64,000 nucleotides of DNA from an uncultured Isosphaeraceae bacterium (GCA_945957605.1 CAMFLR010000001.1:1054001-1118000); one strand, 5' to 3'; shown: positions 36,810 to 48,945, counted from the stretch's first letter. Program-made: numbers and translations. The notes: generated by a model from the letters alone, not told the origin.

Positions 36810-38762
36810 ATGAATCCGGCGCCCCGTACTTCCGGCTTGGCTCGACTCGTTTGCTGGCTGGCGATTTGCCTTTCGTTTCTGACGCTTGCTGGCGCAATCA
36901 CATTAGCGGTTTACGAACACTCTCTCCCTAAACCAACGTGGTTCCAATCAAATCAGGCCGTTTTTGTTGCAGGAAACATCGGAACTGAGTTCATCCCACT
37001 GCCCGTTCTTGAAGTGCTTCCCAAGATCTTTCCCGAACGCTTTCCGCCCACCGAGGAAGATAAGGTCACGGGCGCACTCAAAGGTGGCTGGATCGCTCGC
37101 TACGGATTTCTCGAGCGCCGCGGAGCCGACGAGCCAACCTTCCCTCGCAGCGAAAGCGAGTTGGCCGGTTTGCTGAAATCGAGCGAGCTTCATCGCAAGT
37201 TTCCAGTTGGTTTCACGTTCTCGAACTATCGCCCCTTCACGCCCGACCCATCGCCCGTGACATTCGTCGGCCTCGCATGCGCGGGCTGTCATTCGAATCG
37301 AATGCCGAACTGGGGGCCGGGCGGAAAACTGATCTATGGCGCCGGGAATACGCGGCTCGACTTGATCGGCTTCTTCGAATCCTTCCGCGCCACGCTTCTC
37401 GAAAAAGAACCAATCCCCGGCCTGACCGCCAATCAAACGAAAAACTATTCGCTTATCGAAGGGCCAGATCTTACGCCTCAGCAGCAACAATATCGGCTCA
37501 CGATGGCAAGCATCGCGCAGGCGCGAGTCGATCTCAAGCTGCCTCCCATGAACTTCGCCGAAGAAAAGATGGTCGCCGTCTGGCTGAGTGGAGCGCACGC
37601 CGCGGCCGAACGAACCGCAGTGCGCGACGACCTCCCCGCCGATATGAGTCAACTGATGACTCCCGAATACAACCCGGTCGGCCCCGGCCGCACCGAGCCG
37701 TTTGTGACGCTCGACCACGAAATGTTCGACCTGCCGGCGAAGCACAACTTCGGCTATTCCAAGATTCCCGCCGTGTTTCGCGAGAAGTACCGCGAGTGGG
37801 CACAATTCGACGGCAGCGTGAAATTCCCTCGAACCAGGTCGGGACTCGCCGCGATGACGGCCGGCGGTTCGGTTGACAACCTGAGCGGTCTGGGCGTCGC
37901 GCGCAACATCCTCGCCGCAGCGACTTACACCGTCGACGACCTCGTCGGTCCAACATGGAACGACATCTTCCCGCCGGGATCGAAGCCAACGACGCCAAGT
38001 CCATCGGACCTCGATCCGACCGATCGCGAGGGCATCGCTCTCACGTCTCGCCAGCGTGAAGGGCGTGCTGTCTATCGCAAACAATGTGCAAGTTGTCACG
38101 GCCAGCCCGACCCAACGGATCCCGCCCGCTGGCAAACCGACACGGCAAAATTCCCCGAGTTCGGCAAAATCGTGCCAACGGTCGATCCCTTTCAGTTCGA
38201 CACGTCAAAATGGCCCGATTACTGGTACAAATTCCGCACGCGTGACGAGTGGCAGAAGCAAACCGTCGACCCCGAACGCGTCGTTTTTCGCGACGGCAGC
38301 CGTATCCCGTTCGTGCTTTTCACCTATTTCGATCGCGCCTATCCGCAAAAAATCACTGGCGAGTATTTTCCGCTCCAGCACCCGCTCGCGACCGACCGGC
38401 AGCATATTCGCAACTCGGGCGGCTACATCAACGGCCCGCTCGACTCGCTCTTCGTTCGAGCGCCCTATCTACACAACGCAAGCATTCCGACACTTGAACA
38501 ACTTCTTAACCTTCAGGATCGTCCTGCGACGTTCCTTCGCGGACTCAACGATTACGATCGCGACGCCGTCGGCCTCAAGGCACCAACGACCGCTCCCGAA
38601 ACCATCAAGCTCGACGATCCGCTCTTCTGGCTCTTCGACACGCGTCCCAAGGGAAATCACAACACCGGACATAATTACCCTTGGACGCGCGAAGAAATGA
38701 AGGCAAGCTCCGATTTCCAGGCACAAACACGTGCGTTGCTGGAATATCTCAAAACGTTTTGA
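36810..38762 (+). CDS. RoxA-like di-heme c-type cytochrome / peroxidase family
   Basis: A 650-residue protein with an N-terminal hydrophobic segment (about residues 10-33) that exports or anchors it. It carries two heme c motifs, CAGCH (157-161) and CASCH (426-430), about 270 residues apart, and the segment APYLHNASIPTLEQLL (551-566) typical of the cytochrome c peroxidase / MauG / RoxA superfamily. Length and heme spacing fit rubber-oxygenase-like RoxA proteins rather than the 330-residue CcpA peroxidases. Reaction unknown: peroxide reduction or oxidative cleavage are the candidates. GAGG lies 6 nt before the ATG. It heads a three-gene same-strand cassette with a membrane protein and a membrane ATPase. 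Confidence 0.82.
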   Translation: MNPAPRTSGLARLVCWLAICLSFLTLAGAITLAVYEHSLPKPTWFQSNQAVFVAGNIGTEFIPLPVLEVLPKIFPERFPPTEEDKVTGALKGGWIARYGFLERRGADEPTFPRSESELAGLLKSSELHRKFPVGFTFSNYRPFTPDPSPVTFVGLACAGCHSNRMPNWGPGGKLIYGAGNTRLDLIGFFESFRATLLEKEPIPGLTANQTKNYSLIEGPDLTPQQQQYRLTMASIAQARVDLKLPPMNFAEEKMVAVWLSGAHAAAERTAVRDDLPADMSQLMTPEYNPVGPGRTEPFVTLDHEMFDLPAKHNFGYSKIPAVFREKYREWAQFDGSVKFPRTRSGLAAMTAGGSVDNLSGLGVARNILAAATYTVDDLVGPTWNDIFPPGSKPTTPSPSDLDPTDREGIALTSRQREGRAVYRKQCASCHGQPDPTDPARWQTDTAKFPEFGKIVPTVDPFQFDTSKWPDYWYKFRTRDEWQKQTVDPERVVFRDGSRIPFVLFTYFDRAYPQKITGEYFPLQHPLATDRQHIRNSGGYINGPLDSLFVRAPYLHNASIPTLEQLLNLQDRPATFLRGLNDYDRDAVGLKAPTTAPETIKLDDPLFWLFDTRPKGNHNTGHNYPWTREEMKASSDFQAQTRALLEYLKTF

Positions 38763-38827
38763 CGATCTGCTTGCCAGTCGGGCATAACCTAATCGCTAAC
38801 TTCATTTACCCGTCGGAGCGTGCGTTC

Positions 38828-39505
38828 ATGTCAGCGGAATTTCTCGCGCCGCCGCCGAATCGAGCGCCGGTCACGCTCGTCCAATTTACATGGACTTTTG
38901 TGCCATTTGCTTTGCTGGTGGCCACCGCGCTCATTTATGCGGAGCTATCGCAAAACCTCAGGCTTTTCCGGACAATTTACCTGATTCGCGCGTCGCTAGT
39001 GCTCTCGGCACCAGCACTGGCTTTGCTACCGTTCTTGCATCACGGCGCAGCCGCACGCAATCTCTGGCGGCTCTTCTGGACGTTCGGCCTACTCGCGCAT
39101 CTCGCCCACCTCGCCTACGCGGTCTTCTTCGTGTTTGGCGACCAGGTCGACACTGCGCGAATTCACTCCGACCTTTATGGCCTGAGTAAAGACAACGTCT
39201 CGATCTACAGCATGATCGTCGAACAACAAACAGCGCCAGTCGTTTGGGGCAATATCGCCGCGACGGTCGTTTGGCTAGTCGACGTACTACTCGGCTGGTT
39301 CGGCAATTATGAGAGTCGCAAGGTCGCGATTTTTCACTGGTTCACGTGGTTGGCGGTGCTTGTCGCGTTTCTGATCAGCACGGTTTACTTCTACAAGAAT
39401 CCCGTCTCCTACAACCTCGGAATTGGCCTGGCTGCGGTGGTCGCGCTCGGCCTCGTGGTGCGTCTCTTCTGGCGTGCTCCAGCGTCAAACACCTCGGCCA
39501 ATTGA
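38828..39505 (+). CDS. Multi-pass membrane protein in RoxA-like cassette
   Basis: A 225-residue integral membrane protein with about six helices (around 17-40, 48-70, 79-104, 133-156, 167-187, 193-214). The loop between helices 3 and 4 is polar (QVDTARIHSDLYGLSKDNVS). A few histidines near membrane boundaries (FLHHGAAA, LAHLAHLAY) could bind heme or metal; this is inference. The ATG at 38828 has GGAG about 9 nt upstream. It lies 65 bp after the RoxA-like gene and 15 bp before the ATPase gene. I do not recognise the family. Confidence 0.7.
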   Translation: MSAEFLAPPPNRAPVTLVQFTWTFVPFALLVATALIYAELSQNLRLFRTIYLIRASLVLSAPALALLPFLHHGAAARNLWRLFWTFGLLAHLAHLAYAVFFVFGDQVDTARIHSDLYGLSKDNVSIYSMIVEQQTAPVVWGNIAATVVWLVDVLLGWFGNYESRKVAIFHWFTWLAVLVAFLISTVYFYKNPVSYNLGIGLAAVVALGLVVRLFWRAPASNTSAN

Positions 39506-39520
39506 TAGGAAATCCCCCCA

Positions 39521-40693
39521 ATGAGCCAGAACTCGAACGACCCGCTTGCCAGTCCCAAGCCTCCCGGCATTGGCGATGTCATTAGCCAGCTAAAACGAGA
39601 CCTGTTCGGTAAAGATGTCGAAAACGCGGCGACCTACACCTACGGTTGGCTGGCCGACCAGGTGGGGCACTTTTCGCTCGGCTTCGTCGGCACGCTGATG
39701 CTGACGTGGTTAGTCGGAAGCTGCCTCACACCCTCTCTGTTCACATGCGGTTGGTTCTGGGCCGGGGCGATTTGCCTGCTGTTCGTTGGCATCGAAACGG
39801 CCGACTTCATCTGGCAACTCCGCGAATACAACGCTTCGAGTAAAACATTCAAGTTCAATGGGTTTGAAGTGCTGGGCAATTGCTTCATCGCGGTCTACTA
39901 CATTGCGATCGGCGCAGTCGTCGCAGCCTTCGGTACGCAACATCCGCTGTGCGGTGTCATCGCGTTTCTGGTGGGTGCTGTTTTCTTTGCCGTTCCGGCT
40001 GTGGGCTGGCTCGAGCAGAAGATCCGCTTCCAGCAAGCGGGATTGCCGATCTACTATCGCCTGGCGTTTTTCAAGAACGACATCACGCCCGACAACGCCA
40101 AGTTCATCGCCGACCTCAGCCATCCCGAGTGCGGAACTCCCACGCCCAGCACCGCCCGGCATTTGATCATCGCCGGCCCGCTCTCCTCGGGCAAAAGCAC
40201 GCTGGCCGCGGCAATCGGCACCGAGTTCGCCGTGCGTGGCAAACAGGGCATTGGCCGCTACATGACGTTTGCCAAACTCGTGCAAACCGTCGTGGCGGAA
40301 GCGACGGGTGATGACGGCGTCGCTGATGAAGGCCGGATTCTTTGGCCGTGGCAAACGTCCGACATGCTGATTGTCGATGATGTCGACGTGATCACTCAGC
40401 ACACAACGATCGATCACCCCGAGACGATCGACGAGGTGAGCATCGCCCACTCGCGTGCGAATGTGATCATCAAACTGATTCCGCCGGAGATTCGCGATCA
40501 TTTGAAATACCGTCGCACGATCTGGGTGATCGGCAACGTCGACGATGGTCAGCTCGACCGCTGGAAGCAGGTGATCGGCAACGTCATCGAGATCGACTAC
40601 AAGACGATCAACGTCTGCAAATTCAAGCAGCCGATTCACAAGCTCGACAAGGATCGGCCCAGGCCGGAAGCCGCACAACGGGCGAAGCTGTAA
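39521..40693 (+). CDS. Membrane-anchored P-loop ATPase (AAA+, IstB/DnaC-like core)
   Basis: A 390-residue protein with an unusual layout. Residues about 45-165 hold about four membrane helices. A cytoplasmic ATPase domain follows: Walker A GPLSSGKST (219-227), Walker B MLIVDDVD (282-289), sensor-like TIWVIGNVDD (333-342). The core order (RYMTFAKLVQTVV, then WPWQTSDMLIVDDVD) resembles IstB/DnaC-like AAA+ proteins by eye. An ATPase fused to membrane helices suggests an energised membrane or assembly role rather than DNA replication. It starts with AGGAAA before the ATG, 15 bp after the membrane protein, so the two are translated together. Function unknown. Confidence 0.75.
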   Translation: MSQNSNDPLASPKPPGIGDVISQLKRDLFGKDVENAATYTYGWLADQVGHFSLGFVGTLMLTWLVGSCLTPSLFTCGWFWAGAICLLFVGIETADFIWQLREYNASSKTFKFNGFEVLGNCFIAVYYIAIGAVVAAFGTQHPLCGVIAFLVGAVFFAVPAVGWLEQKIRFQQAGLPIYYRLAFFKNDITPDNAKFIADLSHPECGTPTPSTARHLIIAGPLSSGKSTLAAAIGTEFAVRGKQGIGRYMTFAKLVQTVVAEATGDDGVADEGRILWPWQTSDMLIVDDVDVITQHTTIDHPETIDEVSIAHSRANVIIKLIPPEIRDHLKYRRTIWVIGNVDDGQLDRWKQVIGNVIEIDYKTINVCKFKQPIHKLDKDRPRPEAAQRAKL

Positions 40694-40696
40694 GCG

Positions 40697-41713
40697 TCAC
40701 GATTTCGGCTCGACCGGAAGCGCGAGCATTAGCGCGGCAGTGGACCAGCCCGTCGCGGCGATCGAGATGAACTGGTCCTTGCCGTGCGGAAACCCGGTCT
40801 CGAAGTATTTCTGAACGATCACCTTCGTACGGCTCTTCACATACCAGGTGCCGTCGGGCTTCTGCGTTTTGAGCAAGAAAGCGATGCCCTTACGATAAGC
40901 CGGATCGTCGGTGCCTATTCCACCCGCCTGTGCGAGCGCAACCAGCACAGTGCCGGTCGCGTACGCGTCAGATTCCATCCCTTCGTCGAGCTGAGCCCAG
41001 CCGCCGTCGGCTCGTTGAGCCTTGACCAATGTCTCTGCGGCGATTTTTAGCTCTTCTGGAGTCGCGCCAGCGGCATGCAATCCACGAAGCCGGAAGACGC
41101 GATCCTCAGTTTCGCGGCCAGGATGATCGAGCAGCCATTTTTTGGCGCCTGCGATCAGTTTCTCCGATTTTTCGCGCTCAGACGCTGGTGCGTACGCTTT
41201 GAGACCGCGGATTGCGACGTAAGTCGACGTAAAGTCGCTCCCTTCGGACGGAACGCGATTCGATGAAGCCCGCCAGTGGTCACCGTTCGCCGGGCTTTTG
41301 AGCAGAAACGCAATCGCCGCGGCCGTTGTTTCGTTCGCCGGCCGTTTGCCGAGATCGAGCGTCATCAGCGAGTAACCAACTGTCGTCACCCCGCCGCCAA
41401 TCGGCTTCCCCTGCTTCAGCACTTCCGCCCCGCGCTTGAGTTGGGCTTCGGCAAGATCGAGACTCTCAGCAACCTCGGCGGCATCGAACTCAAATCCACG
41501 ATCCTTGCCCAGAGTCGCCACGATCGTTCCCATCGCATGATGATGGCACGAGAAGCAATCCCGTTGCCCCGAATGGCCACGGATGCCGGCCTCCATCGGC
41601 GGAATCGCTCGTCGAATCGCGGCGCGAATCGTGTCGGGCGATGGTTCTTCGGCCGCGAAACCAGAGGACGTTACCAGCACCAGCGCGAGCGTGGAAAGAC
41701 TTCTCGTGAGCAT
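40697..41713 (-). CDS. Secreted c-heme protein with terpene-cyclase-like toroid
   Basis: A 338-residue exported protein. After a signal peptide (cleaved near GFA-AEE) a heme c motif CFSCH (53-57) is followed by His58 and His59. The rest looks like an alpha/alpha toroid of the prenyltransferase / squalene-hopene-cyclase repeat type: QRADGGWAQLDEGMESDAYA and QKPDGTWYVKSR are QW-type motifs. No DxDD cyclase motif is evident, so cyclase activity is unlikely. A heme near the toroid suggests an electron-transfer or redox-linked scaffold; this is inference. GAGG lies before the ATG at 41713. It lies downstream of the DUF442 gene on the same strand. Confidence 0.78.
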   Translation of the reverse strand: MLTRSLSTLALVLVTSSGFAAEEPSPDTIRAAIRRAIPPMEAGIRGHSGQRDCFSCHHHAMGTIVATLGKDRGFEFDAAEVAESLDLAEAQLKRGAEVLKQGKPIGGGVTTVGYSLMTLDLGKRPANETTAAAIAFLLKSPANGDHWRASSNRVPSEGSDFTSTYVAIRGLKAYAPASEREKSEKLIAGAKKWLLDHPGRETEDRVFRLRGLHAAGATPEELKIAAETLVKAQRADGGWAQLDEGMESDAYATGTVLVALAQAGGIGTDDPAYRKGIAFLLKTQKPDGTWYVKSRTKVIVQKYFETGFPHGKDQFISIAATGWSTAALMLALPVEPKS

Positions 41714-41779
41714 GGAAAACGCCTCGGAGGGGGTGCAGCGCAAGCCGAGATCCGCTCTATTGACGCCGAACCAGCCCCG

Positions 41780-42235
41780 TCATTCAACCTTGCGGTGGTC
41801 GTCGAGGTAGGTTTCGACCATCACCCGGAGGTTGCCGTCGACATCGAGGCCCATCGCTTTCCCCTTCGCCGCAGCTTCGGCCGTAGTCCATCCATGTGCA
41901 AGCGCCTGTTGTAGCAGGACAATCGCCGCCGCGCGGCCGCCTTTGCGGCAATGGACGAGAACCTTGCCGTCGGCGTGTGCTTCGATGAACTTGCAAACCT
42001 CGTCGACCTTGCTTTCGAGCAACGGTGCGCTGCCGACGCCCATGTGGATGTAGTCGACGCCGATTTCGTTGAGGATCTCGCCTTCGGTTTCCGTGTCGAT
42101 CGGTTGCTCCGGCTCGCCGTCGTTACGCAGGTTGACGACCCCGACGAAGCCCTGCAACTTGAGCGCAGCGAGATCGGCGTCGGTCGGTTGGTCGGCGATG
42201 ACGATCGAGGGAGTGATTGTCTTTGTGAAGTTCAT
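41780..42235 (-). CDS. DUF442 / beta-lactamase hydrolase-like phosphatase-fold protein
   Basis: A 151-residue protein of the DUF442 family, related to tyrosine-phosphatase-like folds. The family cysteine loop is VLVHCRKGGRAAA with Cys96 and Arg101, the shortened CxxxxR form typical of DUF442. The N-terminus TPSIVIADQPTDADL and VGVVNLRNDGE are also characteristic. Substrates are unknown; some homologs are linked to sulfide oxidation or to MBL domains (Blh), but no MBL domain is fused here. It lies 10 bp downstream of the glycosyltransferase stop on the same strand, suggesting co-transcription. Confidence 0.85.
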   Translation of the reverse strand: MNFTKTITPSIVIADQPTDADLAALKLQGFVGVVNLRNDGEPEQPIDTETEGEILNEIGVDYIHMGVGSAPLLESKVDEVCKFIEAHADGKVLVHCRKGGRAAAIVLLQQALAHGWTTAEAAAKGKAMGLDVDGNLRVMVETYLDDHRKVE

Positions 42236-42245
42236 GACGATGATC

Positions 42246-43415
42246 TCAGTTTCGAGGGATCAGCGATAAAACGTGTTCGGAAACGATACGGCAGGTGTGC
42301 TGTCTCGCGTAGTCGAGCCGCGCCTGGGCACGGCCGTCGTCGCTGCCGTTGTCGATGATTTCGCTTACGGCGTTCAGGAACTCTTCGCGCGATGGCACCA
42401 CGCGAATCAGGTTCTCATATAACAAGCATTCCGGCAGAGCGGTGGTCACAATCGGCCGCGCGGTCGCCATGCAATCCATTATCTTGGTGGGACTGCACGC
42501 GCGATTGAACGGATGCTCGGGCAGATAAGGAATCAGGCAAACGTCAAACGCCTGATTATAACTGTGAATGCTCCACTGCGGACGCCACCCCAGCGCATGA
42601 ACGTTTGGCAACGCGAGGGCTCGCGCTCGTTGAGCGCCCCATCCGTCTTCGGGTGCGCCTCCAGGATGCCCAACCAGAACGATCGAAGCGTCGGGCCGCG
42701 CCTGCGCGAGTTGAGCGACAAGCTCCCAGTCAACCCGATCCTCCATGTTGCCCACATAGCCGAGAAGCGGACGTGGCAGGTGTGCAATGTCGGCAGGCGC
42801 GGGCATCGGTCCATCGGTCGCACTCGGGGCCAGCGCGCTCGAAGGGGCCCCGTGCGGCACGTGGAAAATCTTCCCCGCCGCCGAGGGCGCCAGACGTTTC
42901 AATTCCTCGGCACGGAGCCGACTGACGCACACCGTCACGTCGGCTTCTTCGACGACTTGCAGCTCGATCTGCCGCACTTCTTCGGCACGTTCGGGCCAGT
43001 AAAGCGTGTAGTCATCGACATTATAGTAGAGCTGATAGTCGGGCTTCACCTGCCGACTGAGAAAGCGATAGTGGGGATAGGTCATCACCAGCGCAAGCGG
43101 CGACGTCCGCCCAACTCGTCGGTGCCAGGCGCGGATGCCACTCGCCATCGGCCGCATACCAATCCTCGGAAAGCTCTTCATCCAACCCGAGGGGAGCACG
43201 AATTCGCGCTCCCAGTGGCCCGGCTTCACGTTGAGCGTGCGGCGCCCCCACTTCCAGGGTGGTTGACCTTTGCGCCAGGCGTTCAGGAAGTCCATCGCCT
43301 TGATCGAAAGCGTGTCGGCAACCTCTTCGGGCACTTCGCGAAATAGGTTTTCGGTGGTGAACCACATGGCGTCGGCCACGGCCACCGCCAGGCGTCGTTC
43401 CTTCTGTTGCGGCAT
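42246..43415 (-). CDS. Glycosyltransferase, GT-B fold
   Basis: A 389-residue cytoplasmic protein of GT4-like type. The C-terminal Rossmann half shows PLLGYVGNMEDRVDWELVA, SIVLVGHPGGAPED and ACSPTKIMDCMATARPIVTT, corresponding to the donor-binding region (an E-x7-E-like site is replaced by SPTKIMD). The N-terminal half contains DYTLYWPERAEEVRQIELQVVEEADVTVCVS. It probably adds a sugar to a polysaccharide or lipid; donor and acceptor are unknown. The ATG at 43415 is the natural start. No other polysaccharide genes are near, except a DUF442 gene downstream. Confidence 0.88.
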   Translation of the reverse strand: MPQQKERRLAVAVADAMWFTTENLFREVPEEVADTLSIKAMDFLNAWRKGQPPWKWGRRTLNVKPGHWEREFVLPSGWMKSFPRIGMRPMASGIRAWHRRVGRTSPLALVMTYPHYRFLSRQVKPDYQLYYNVDDYTLYWPERAEEVRQIELQVVEEADVTVCVSRLRAEELKRLAPSAAGKIFHVPHGAPSSALAPSATDGPMPAPADIAHLPRPLLGYVGNMEDRVDWELVAQLAQARPDASIVLVGHPGGAPEDGWGAQRARALALPNVHALGWRPQWSIHSYNQAFDVCLIPYLPEHPFNRACSPTKIMDCMATARPIVTTALPECLLYENLIRVVPSREEFLNAVSEIIDNGSDDGRAQARLDYARQHTCRIVSEHVLSLIPRN

Positions 43416-43566
43416 CCCTGGCTCTCAACGCCCCCTGGTGGTTCCGACTTCGCCGCTCCACGCGGCCCCTAGAAGGTAACGTGGCGTACCCAGCCTGCCA
43501 ACTGGCGCGCGGCCAACTGAATCTTTGAGCATAACCCGCATCACCCGCGAAGGCGCAAAACTCGGC

Positions 43567-43595
43567 TTGATCAATTTCGCGATCTCACCGATAAT
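43567..43595 (+). promoter_or_regulatory. Promoter of the TetR-RND operon
   Basis: TTGATC (43567-43572) and GATAAT (43590-43595) with an exact 17-bp spacer. The operator palindrome at 43594-43611 overlaps the -10 and the expected start, so repressor binding would block transcription. Confidence 0.65.
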
Positions 43596-43611
43596 ACCTA
43601 CCGGTCGGTAT
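43594..43611. promoter_or_regulatory. TetR-family operator palindrome
   Basis: ATACCTACCGGTCGGTAT is an 18-bp palindrome with only one mismatched pair (T43599 against C43606). It contains ACCGGT at the centre and resembles the TACCNACCGGTNGGTA type of TetR operators. It lies about 30 bp upstream of the TetR start. Confidence 0.75.
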
Positions 43612-43637
43612 ATGATCTCAAATGAAGGAATTCAGCG

Positions 43638-44288
43638 TTGAAGCCTCGTTCGGCGATCGACACCACGGAAAACGTTCCGGAGAACGAAGCGGCCCGGCAT
43701 CTTGCCCAGGTTGCCGCCCGGCTGTTCGCGGAGCAAGGGTACGACGCCACGTCGATCCGCAATATCGTCGAGGCAGCGGGCGTCACAAAGCCGACGCTCT
43801 ACTACCACTTCGGAAGTAAGGAAGGGCTGGCTCAGGCACTCCTGACGCGGCCGATGACCAACTTCGTGGCCCGCCTGCGCGATTGCCTGACGCAGTCGGA
43901 CGACCCGGTGGCGAACCTGATCGCCCAGGTCGACGCCCACATCGAATTCATCCGCGAGGACGCCGACCGAGGCCGATTCTACTACGCACTCTGTTTCGGG
44001 CCGCTCGGGTCGAGCCTGTCGAGCGAATTTTCGCATTTCACCGCGCAGCTCAGCGAAGCCTTCGTCGCGGGTGTGAACCAGGTTGTGAACTCCGGTGTCG
44101 TCGATCCCGCGCGTGCGTCCAGCTTCGGCATGGCGTGCCGCGGCGCGATCGTCATTCACACCATGGAATATCTCTACAAATTTAAAGGGCCGTGCGGCCA
44201 CCCGTCGGCGGACGAAAGCCCCGACCTGGCCAGCCGGATCGTTCTGGACTTAATTCGAGGCTTCGGCGCGTCGCCGGCTTCGCACTGA
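43638..44288 (+). CDS. TetR/AcrR family transcriptional repressor
   Basis: A 216-residue regulator. The N-terminal helix-turn-helix domain reads AARLFAEQGYDATSIRNIVEAAGVTKPTLYYHFGSKEGLAQALL, the canonical TetR pattern with its recognition helix (KPTLYYHF). The C-terminal about 150 residues form a ligand-binding, dimerising helical domain. The start is TTG at 43638, with AAGGA 8 nt upstream; there is no better ATG in frame. It stands at the head of a RND efflux operon (16 bp to the adaptor gene) and has a palindromic operator over its own promoter, so autorepression and control of the pump are the likely function. The inducer is unknown. Confidence 0.95.
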   Translation: MKPRSAIDTTENVPENEAARHLAQVAARLFAEQGYDATSIRNIVEAAGVTKPTLYYHFGSKEGLAQALLTRPMTNFVARLRDCLTQSDDPVANLIAQVDAHIEFIREDADRGRFYYALCFGPLGSSLSSEFSHFTAQLSEAFVAGVNQVVNSGVVDPARASSFGMACRGAIVIHTMEYLYKFKGPCGHPSADESPDLASRIVLDLIRGFGASPASH

Positions 44289-44304
44289 TTACGGGACACC
44301 TCTC

Positions 44305-45603
44305 ATGCCCACGTCTGTTCGCAAAGCCATACCTTCGCTCGCCGTGCTCGCCTTGCTTTCCGCTTCAAGCGGCTGCAGCCAGAAACAAGAAGCACCAGCC
44401 GAAGCCAAGAAACCGGTCGAAAGTCCGCCGACGATCGTCACCGTCGCGCCCGTAACTCCGAGGCGCGTGGTCCGAACGGTCGAAGCCGAAGGGAATCTCA
44501 AGGGTTGGGAAGAAGTCACGGTCGGCAACAAGCGGATGGGCCGCGTGCTCCGCGTCTATCACGACATGGGCGACCGCGTTCGTGCCGGCGAGCCGCTCGT
44601 TGACCTCGATCCAACTGATCTCGATCTCGCCATCTCTCAGGCCGAACGAAGCCTTGCCGCTCAGCTTGAACAGGTGGGCCTGAAAGAGATTCCCAAAACA
44701 ACCTTCGACGAATCAAGAGTACCCGCCGTCGAGCAGACGTTCGCAGCGCTCGAAAAGGCGCAGCAGAACCTCGCCCGGGAGCGCAATCTCCGCCAGCGCG
44801 GAGCAAATACGCAGACCGACTATCAGAACGCCGAGCTAGACGAACGCGCAGCCGACGCCGCCTACAAGGCCGCGAAACAAACCGCGCGAGCCACGCTCGC
44901 AACGGCGATGGTGAACAAGGTGATGCTCGACGTCGCCAGGCAAAACCGCGCCGATATGTCGATTCGTGCCCCGATTCCGACAAAGCTCGCGACCACCGTC
45001 GCGGCCGCCACTCCTTACGCCGTCGCCAAGCGTTCCGTGGCCGAAGGGCAGATGCTCAAAGAGGGTGAGGCGGTTGTCCAGCTCGTGATCGACAACCCGC
45101 TCAAACTCTGGGCGACCGTTGGCGAGCGCTACGTTAACGAAGTGAAGGTCGGCCAGAATGTGCAAATCGCCGTGCCATCGTTCCCTGGTCAGTTCTTCCA
45201 GGGAAAAGTGACGCGCGTGAATCCGCTGGTTGACGCCTCGAACCGAACGTTTCAAGTCGAAGCGGTTGTGCCCAACGACGATCGCAAGCTACATCCGGGC
45301 GGATTCGCCAAGGCGTCGATCATCGTGAAGCAAGAGGATTCGGCGATCACCGTGCCGCTGCTTTCAGTCGTCACCGAACACGGCATCTCGAAGGTGTTTA
45401 TCGCGGGCGACGACAAGAAGGCTCGCTCGATTCCCGTCGAGCTTGGGCTGGGCGGCAAGGATTGGATCGAAGTCATCGGCGCTGTTCCCGCGGGCGCCAA
45501 AGTGGTCGTGACGGGTCAATCGAAGCTGTTCGACGGCAAGACGATCGAAATTCGCGATCCCAAGGCCGAGCCGGCCGCGCCCGTCAAAACGGCGGGCAAC
45601 TAA
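44305..45603 (+). CDS. RND efflux membrane-fusion (adaptor) lipoprotein
   Basis: A 432-residue periplasmic adaptor. A signal with lipobox SSGC (Cys24) anchors it in the inner membrane. It has the usual order: beta-barrel/lipoyl start (VAPVTPRRVVRTVEAEGNLKGWEEVTVGNKRMGRVLRVYHDMGDRVRAGEPLVDLD), a long helical hairpin (IAQAERSLAAQLEQ-like region through KQTARATLATAMVNK), then lipoyl and beta-barrel return segments including VTRVNPLVDASNRTFQVEAVV, and a membrane-proximal end. It links the pump to an outer-membrane channel. It lies 16 bp after TetR and 88 bp before the pump gene, in one operon. Confidence 0.93.
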   Translation: MPTSVRKAIPSLAVLALLSASSGCSQKQEAPAEAKKPVESPPTIVTVAPVTPRRVVRTVEAEGNLKGWEEVTVGNKRMGRVLRVYHDMGDRVRAGEPLVDLDPTDLDLAISQAERSLAAQLEQVGLKEIPKTTFDESRVPAVEQTFAALEKAQQNLARERNLRQRGANTQTDYQNAELDERAADAAYKAAKQTARATLATAMVNKVMLDVARQNRADMSIRAPIPTKLATTVAAATPYAVAKRSVAEGQMLKEGEAVVQLVIDNPLKLWATVGERYVNEVKVGQNVQIAVPSFPGQFFQGKVTRVNPLVDASNRTFQVEAVVPNDDRKLHPGGFAKASIIVKQEDSAITVPLLSVVTEHGISKVFIAGDDKKARSIPVELGLGGKDWIEVIGAVPAGAKVVVTGQSKLFDGKTIEIRDPKAEPAAPVKTAGN

Positions 45604-45691
45604 CCAGAATTGGTCCGGCCGAGACAACCCTCGTGTCCCGCTCGCGCGGCGCTTCCTCATTCGCCCTCGACCCTGGTTAATGTGATATTCC

Positions 45692-48838
<3,147 letters not shown>

Positions 48839-48945
48839 AGTAGCCGCGCCGATTCGGCCGATCCGAATACTAGCGTGGTTCATCCTTACCTTGGCATAAT
48901 GGCAGCCCTTGATCTGCCAACAATGACATAATCAGGATGATTTCG

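Noticed and set aside
48852-48868. Short stem ATTCGG / CCGAAT after the RND pump gene as a terminator
   Set aside because: Only 6 bp with no U-tract; too weak to call.
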